From the NCBI GenBank assembly GCA_013339765.2, contig CM023454.1, positions 43,285,177 through 43,349,176 of the forward strand: DNA of 64,000 nt, read 5' to 3'. The position numbers and the translations under genes are program-made. Origin of the DNA: Haemaphysalis longicornis. Lineage: Eukaryota; Arthropoda; Arachnida; Ixodida; Ixodidae. Below, in pieces: positions 61,818-64,000 of this stretch. Positions within the stretch are counted from its first letter, which is position 1, and each line of letters opens with the position of its first letter. A model generated the notes under the pieces. The model had not been told where the DNA came from. It made no database searches and worked only from the letters and a program-made list of their open reading frames with translations.

Positions 61818-64000
61818 CGGTATGCAAACATCTGTAGCTAAAAACGCCCGCCAAAGTCGAGCGAAAATTTTCTGTCGTGATATCTCAGTGAAAACGCAAC
61901 CACACATTTCATGCGGAGATGGTGGGCTTGTTCCAGCATCTGATCACGGCGATTTTTGTCGCTATTTTTCGGATTTCTATATCATTCCAATATGACATGT
62001 ACCTCATTCGGCGCTACCAAGTGCTTTAAGTGCCAAATACTACTGTCCATCAGAAATGCATCTCTGACGAGTGTTCTTACAGTATTTCTCGTATCAAATA
62101 TTTGTGTTCAGCAAAAAACCTCACAAGGGTTCCGAAATGAACACTTTAAATATGAAAACTTACCCCGATGTACGACCACAAACCAGTGGAAGGCCGTGGG
62201 AAAACGTGACTTTCTGCAGCTCTCCAGGTTTTTGTAGGTCGGCGCCAACTGACCATTATATGAACATCTTTAAATAGAAATCATCGTCGCATTCGAAAGA
62301 AATATTGCACCAGGAAGACCGTGAGCTCTGCGCAGAAGTCTTCGGTTGGATTCCCACTTCCAATCACGGAAATTTTTTATTGAATTTGTTTTCGGTATTC
62401 CTGAATGACACGAAAATGACAACTGCCTCATTTGGTATTAAAACGCACCGTAAAAGTGATGAATAGCATTGCATATCATTATTTATTATAGGTTGTGTGT
62501 TGTGATAGAGTACCTTATTTTATATATTTGGCGTCTGCAAAAATGCATTAGGAAGGGTCTGGCTCCAGCACTTCCGAAACGCCATTGGCTTGCTTTGACA
62601 TTCAACCACGTTCTACGTTGAAAGCCCCTAGAAAGCTGAAAGTTGTTCTGCGTATCAGATGTCCAGGGGCGGTGCCAGCTGAATGGCATGTAATCCTTCT
62701 ATAGTAAAAACCACGTGGAAATCGAGTACAATTATCTCCTGGAAAAACCCAGTTAGAAGAGCACCGCACGCTTTATGAAGATTTTGGAGTTTTTATTCCC
62801 GCTTGCAATCAGGGCAATGTTCCTGTCGACTTTCATTTTCCATTGCTTTAATACAGAAAACTGACCAAAACGTCACTCATCTGTCGAAAGCTCGTTCAAG
62901 AAGACAAGTAGGACTGCCAATGAGGAGTGCACCTCTTGTTTGTGTTCTTACAGAAGCCGTCGACTTTTATATTTTTATTTCCAACAATGCATTACCAAGG
63001 TTTCGGCTCCAGCAGTCCTGATATTCCGGTGGCTTTTCCCGAAGTCGGTTTACCTTCCATGCTTCAAACCGCTATGAAAATGAAAGATTTTCTGATTTTT
63101 TTAGTTGTGGGGGGGGGGGTGCTGACTGTTGACCGATATGTGACCCTCTGTGAATAGAAACATCCGCCGAAGTCGACAGAAAATTGTGTGGCCGGGATTG
63201 CTTAGCGAAAAGAGCACCATACACGTTCTGTAGAGCAGGTGGGTTTAATTCTCTCTTCTGACCACAGCATGTTTTGTTCAACAGGTATTTATGCATTCCT
63301 GTGTCACACAAAAAATTCCTATTACCTCATTTGGCTCAATAAAGCAATTTAAAGTAGCCGTATAGTATGGGCGATATGGACTGCATCTTTAAGTGTGTTC
63401 ACGAAATGCCTTTTAACATGTGTTTGTATTGAAAATCTAGATTGCCAGGGTTCCGGTTCCAATGGCCCGGAAATATCAGTTGCTCGCCTGACGTGCGGCC
63501 ACGTTACAGCGGCAAGCCACAAGGATAAAGAAACATTGACTGCGTCTTCCGCGGTTGTCGCGAGATGGCGTCAGTTTATCGGCATGTGAGCCTCTAAAGG
63601 GAACGACCCACCGACGTCGAGAAAAAAATCACTCCGAGATAGCTCAGTTGGGAGAACACTACACGGATTACACCAAGGTCATGGTTTTGATTCCCGCTTC
63701 CGAAAGCGCTGGTTATTGCTCGACTTTTATTCCGCTATTCCTGCATAAAAAAAACCATTACCCATTCAGTTCTACACGGCAAGTTCAAGCAGCCGAATAG
63801 CGGTCACACTCGGGACTGCATCTTTCATGTGTATTCTTAAGCAACCTGTTCTTGCATATAATTCTGCAAAAAGATTGGTGGGTTGTATTTTCAGCAGCAC
63901 GGGAATTCCATTCACTTACCTTGAAATCCCCCACGTTCCACGCGGCAATGGGATAGGAAGACGATATACGTTCTGGGTCTCCCTTAATGGTCGATGGGCG
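61818..64000. repeat. tRNA-like satellite, block D (5 monomers, continues past the window)
   Basis: The landmark equivalent to ATGCATTACGAGGG falls at about 62113, 62541, 62985, 63436 and 63870: steps of 428, 444, 451 and 434. tRNA-like cores lie near 61880-61945, 62305-62360, 62745-62805, 63190-63260 and 63634-63708. The array reaches the right edge, so its full extent is unknown. Confidence 0.92.
63634..63708 (+). repeat. Best-kept tRNA-like core of the satellite
   Basis: A 75-nt segment with A-box TAGCTCAGTTGG (63640-63651) and B-box-like GGTTTTGATTCC (63683-63694). The 5' part resembles GGATAGCTCAGT of tRNA-Lys-type genes. The T-arm region can pair (ATGG...TTCCC type), but the acceptor and anticodon stems are imperfect. 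It is tRNA-like, not a functional tRNA gene. Confidence 0.75.

Noticed and set aside
63634..63708. tRNA gene prediction in the satellite
   Set aside because: The stems are imperfect, and the same degenerate segment recurs at each 445-bp step. It is tRNA-like repeat sequence.

Overview
The window looks like repeat-dense nuclear DNA from an arthropod, most probably a hard tick. The evidence is the combination of a Ruka-like tRNA-derived SINE, several LINE families with tick-style ORF1 and ORF2 proteins, Penelope-like elements with GIY-YIG ends, Ty3/gypsy and BEL/Pao debris, and a Tigger/pogo transposon. The species cannot be fixed from sequence alone. I found no intact host gene and no credible tRNA, rRNA or CRISPR feature. 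Almost every coding-like stretch is a broken transposable element.

Layout. 0-6 kb: the 3' end of a LINE, a perfect 118-bp palindrome, and a decayed I/R1-like LINE (2.0-5.5 kb). 6-11 kb: a deleted Tigger transposon, then a Ty3/gypsy element reduced to LTR-integrase-LTR with a small DNA element inside its integrase. 11-15 kb: a near full-length reverse-strand RTE-like LINE. 14-20 kb: Penelope-like fragments, two large inverted repeats, hammerhead-ribozyme motifs and many (TA)n arrays. 20-21 kb: a tRNA-like repeat with a period near 457 bp. 22-30 kb: four LTR-element fragments (gypsy integrase plus LTR, gypsy gag-PR-RT, BEL/Pao gag-PR, gypsy gag) and one Penelope remnant.

30-64 kb: the underlying sequence is a diverged tandem satellite with a monomer of about 445 bp. 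Each monomer carries a tRNA-like core with A-box-like and B-box-like sequence. About 28 cores survive in four blocks (30.0-33.3, 38.6-40.9, 48.4-52.8 and 61.8-64.0 kb). The blocks are separated by LINE insertions. At 40.9-48.4 kb the nesting is four deep: satellite, then an L1/Tx1-like LINE, then a reverse-strand CR1/L2-like LINE, then a small DNA element. At 52.8-61.8 kb two unrelated forward-strand LINEs lie head to tail inside a single monomer. A Ruka-like SINE with a perfect 15-bp target duplication interrupts another monomer.

The features do not form a pathway. They record layered insertion into a satellite. The points most worth following are the tRNA-like satellite, the inverted hammerhead pair, the perfect palindrome, and the two small DNA elements that share ends but carry different internal tandem repeats of about 148 bp. 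Family names rest on motif recognition without database searches.
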